Source of the DNA: Burkholderiales bacterium
GTDB taxonomy: Bacteria > Pseudomonadota > Gammaproteobacteria > Burkholderiales > SG8-41
NCBI GenBank assembly: GCA_036262035.1
Contig: DATAJS010000032.1
Location: forward strand, 1 to 64,000
DNA length: 64,000 bases
Direction: 5' to 3'
Shown piece after piece: positions 62,801-64,000 of this stretch. The notes under the pieces are model-generated. The model was given only the letters and a program-made list of their open reading frames with translations. It had not been told where the DNA came from and ran no database searches. The stretch's first letter is position 1. Every line of letters begins with the position of its first letter. Both the position numbers and the translations under genes were made by a program.

Positions 62801-63772
62801 ATGACTCGCATATCGCTGCAACTCCTCGCCTGTGCCTGCGCCGCCGCAGGCGCGACGAGTGCTTTCGCCCAGCCCTATCCGACGCGGCTGGTGCGCATCG
62901 TCGTCGGCTTCGCGCCCGGCGGCTCCATGGATGTGGTCGCGCGCATCGCCGCCGACCGGCTCAGGGAAAGCCTGGGTCAACAGGTGATCGTCGAGAACAG
63001 AGCCGGCGCAAGCGGCAGCATCGCGGCCGACGCGCTGGCGAAGGCAGCCCCCGACGGCCACACCATCATGCTGGCGGGCGGCGGCACGCTTGCGATCCGG
63101 CAAAAGCTCGAGCTGAAGCTGCCCTACGACGCGCAGCGCGATTTCGCGCCGGTCATACAGGTGGCGAATCTGCCGCTGCTGCTGGTAGTGCCGACGTCCC
63201 TGCCCGTGAAATCGGTGAAGGAGCTCGTCACGCTCGCGCGCGCCCGCCCCGGTCAGCTCAACTTCTCTTCGTCGGGCGTCGGCTCGACGACGCATCTCAG
63301 CGGCGAGATGCTCAAGGCACTGGCGAAGATCGAGCTCACGCACGTCCCGTACAAAGGGAGCTCGCAGATGCTGCCCGATCTCGTCGCCGGACAGATCTCG
63401 CTCGCGTTCGATCAGATCACGACGACCCAGCCTTATATCGCGGCCGGCAAGCTGCGCGCGCTGGCCATCTCGACGCCGAAGCGCTCGCGGCTGATGCCGG
63501 CGCTGCCGACGATCGCAGAGGCCGGCGTTCCCGGCTACGAAGCGATCTCGTGGAACGGGTTCGTCGTTCCTGCGGCGACGCCCAGGACCATCGTCGAACG
63601 GATCAACGACGAGACAGTGAAGCTTCTCAATACGACGAGCACCGCCGAACGGCTCGCATCGATCGGCGCCGAGCCCGCGGGCGGCACGGCCGAGCAGTTC
63701 GCGGCGTTCATCAAGGCCGAGTCGATCCGCTGGGGGCGGCTCATCGACCGGCTCGGCATCAAACCGCAATAG
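62801..63772 (+). CDS. Bug/TctC-family solute-binding protein of the sulfur operon
   Basis: 323 residues from MTRISLQLLACACAAAGA (62801), signal ending at SAFAQ. YPTRLVRIVVGFAPGGSMD, VIVENRAGASGS and LPYDAQRDFAPV are typical. In this operon it may deliver a sulfur-containing organic acid (inference). No membrane transporter subunits nearby. Confidence 0.92.
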   Translation: MTRISLQLLACACAAAGATSAFAQPYPTRLVRIVVGFAPGGSMDVVARIAADRLRESLGQQVIVENRAGASGSIAADALAKAAPDGHTIMLAGGGTLAIRQKLELKLPYDAQRDFAPVIQVANLPLLLVVPTSLPVKSVKELVTLARARPGQLNFSSSGVGSTTHLSGEMLKALAKIELTHVPYKGSSQMLPDLVAGQISLAFDQITTTQPYIAAGKLRALAISTPKRSRLMPALPTIAEAGVPGYEAISWNGFVVPAATPRTIVERINDETVKLLNTTSTAERLASIGAEPAGGTAEQFAAFIKAESIRWGRLIDRLGIKPQ

Positions 63773-63786
63773 CCGAAGGAGAAGTG

Positions 63787-64000
63787 ATGACGCAGACACT
63801 GCAAGCATTCGTCGCGAAGTGCAGCGAGACTCTCACGCTCGCGAACAATCCCGCGGGCCGGGCGAGAGTCTGCCTGCTGCTCGAGGCGGCGCTCCGCGAC
63901 GCGGACTTCATAGCCGAGGCGTTCGACGACCATACCCCCGAACGCAAGCTCCTGTACGAGGATGCGCGGCTGGGATTCTGCGTCCTCGCGCACAACTACC
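63787..64000 (+). CDS. Cupin-type protein, cysteine-dioxygenase-like, 3' end outside window
   Basis: 71 residues are visible, starting MTQTLQAFVAKCSETLTL with GAAGGAG 5 nt upstream. GRARVCLLLEAALRDADFIA and YEDARLGFCVLAHNY resemble the N-terminus of cupin proteins related to cysteine dioxygenase; the metal-binding His residues lie beyond the window. Position behind the C-S lyase and rhodanese supports a role in thiol oxidation. Confidence 0.6.
   Translation, partial: MTQTLQAFVAKCSETLTLANNPAGRARVCLLLEAALRDADFIAEAFDDHTPERKLLYEDARLGFCVLAHNY

Noticed and set aside
1-64000. CRISPR array
   Set aside because: No regularly spaced short repeats were seen; the repeats found are few, long and kilobases apart.

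Overview
The window reads as a high-GC betaproteobacterial chromosome, most likely Burkholderiales. It holds ten intact and one truncated Bug/TctC-type periplasmic solute-binding proteins, a Kdp two-component pair, a copper-resistance island and many LysR/GntR regulators. Assignment is by family content and codon use only.

Layout. 1-2543: end of kdpD and kdpE. 3293-10327: a TIR-domain protein with small neighbours, an IS3 scar, a Bug/M24/aminotransferase V operon with a divergent GntR regulator, and a pseudogene. 10630-11475: broken arnA/arnD relics. 11503-30375: a 19-kb array of 17 genes all on the minus strand, with a divergent CysB-like LysR gene (30519). 32131-36324: a haloperoxidase-like protein, a PhoD-like phosphatase and a LysR regulator. 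36536-42806: acnD-prpF-bug-thioesterase with a divergent GntR gene. 43854-53770: a copper island (periplasmic copper proteins, TolC-like protein, multicopper oxidase, CueR-like regulator, P1B ATPase). 54285-56924: DUF6880 protein, hypothetical protein and a VapBC-type pair. 58877-64000: a sulfur-metabolism operon (rhodanese, cystathionine beta-lyase-like, Bug, cupin) behind a second CysB-like regulator.

Main result. The 19-kb array contains three genes in which an in-frame TGA is followed at once by codons for Gly-Ser-Cys, giving a U-G-S-C (UxxC) motif. The frame continues on the far side in all three, and each TGA is followed after 11-13 nt by a stable stem-loop, as expected of a bacterial SECIS. 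I call them as selenoproteins of a UGSC, GrdB-like type. Two are fused to a roughly 450-residue C-terminal region; the third is a stand-alone protein whose next gene is the homologous C-terminal module. Around them lie repeated Bug and CapA-like genes, an NDP-forming acyl-CoA synthetase, two hotdog proteins and an SDR, suggesting uptake and breakdown of organic acids with a selenium redox step (inference).

Second result. A degenerate repeat of about 400 bp, always in + orientation, separates the functional blocks. It has a left module ending in a GCGCTAGCGC-like palindrome and a right module ending in two TTACCCC motifs. Copies at 2743, 43307 and 57436 have both modules. At 10397 only the left and at 31916 only the right is present, and the 21.3 kb between these half-copies is the block carrying the UGSC array, as if it had been inserted at the palindrome.
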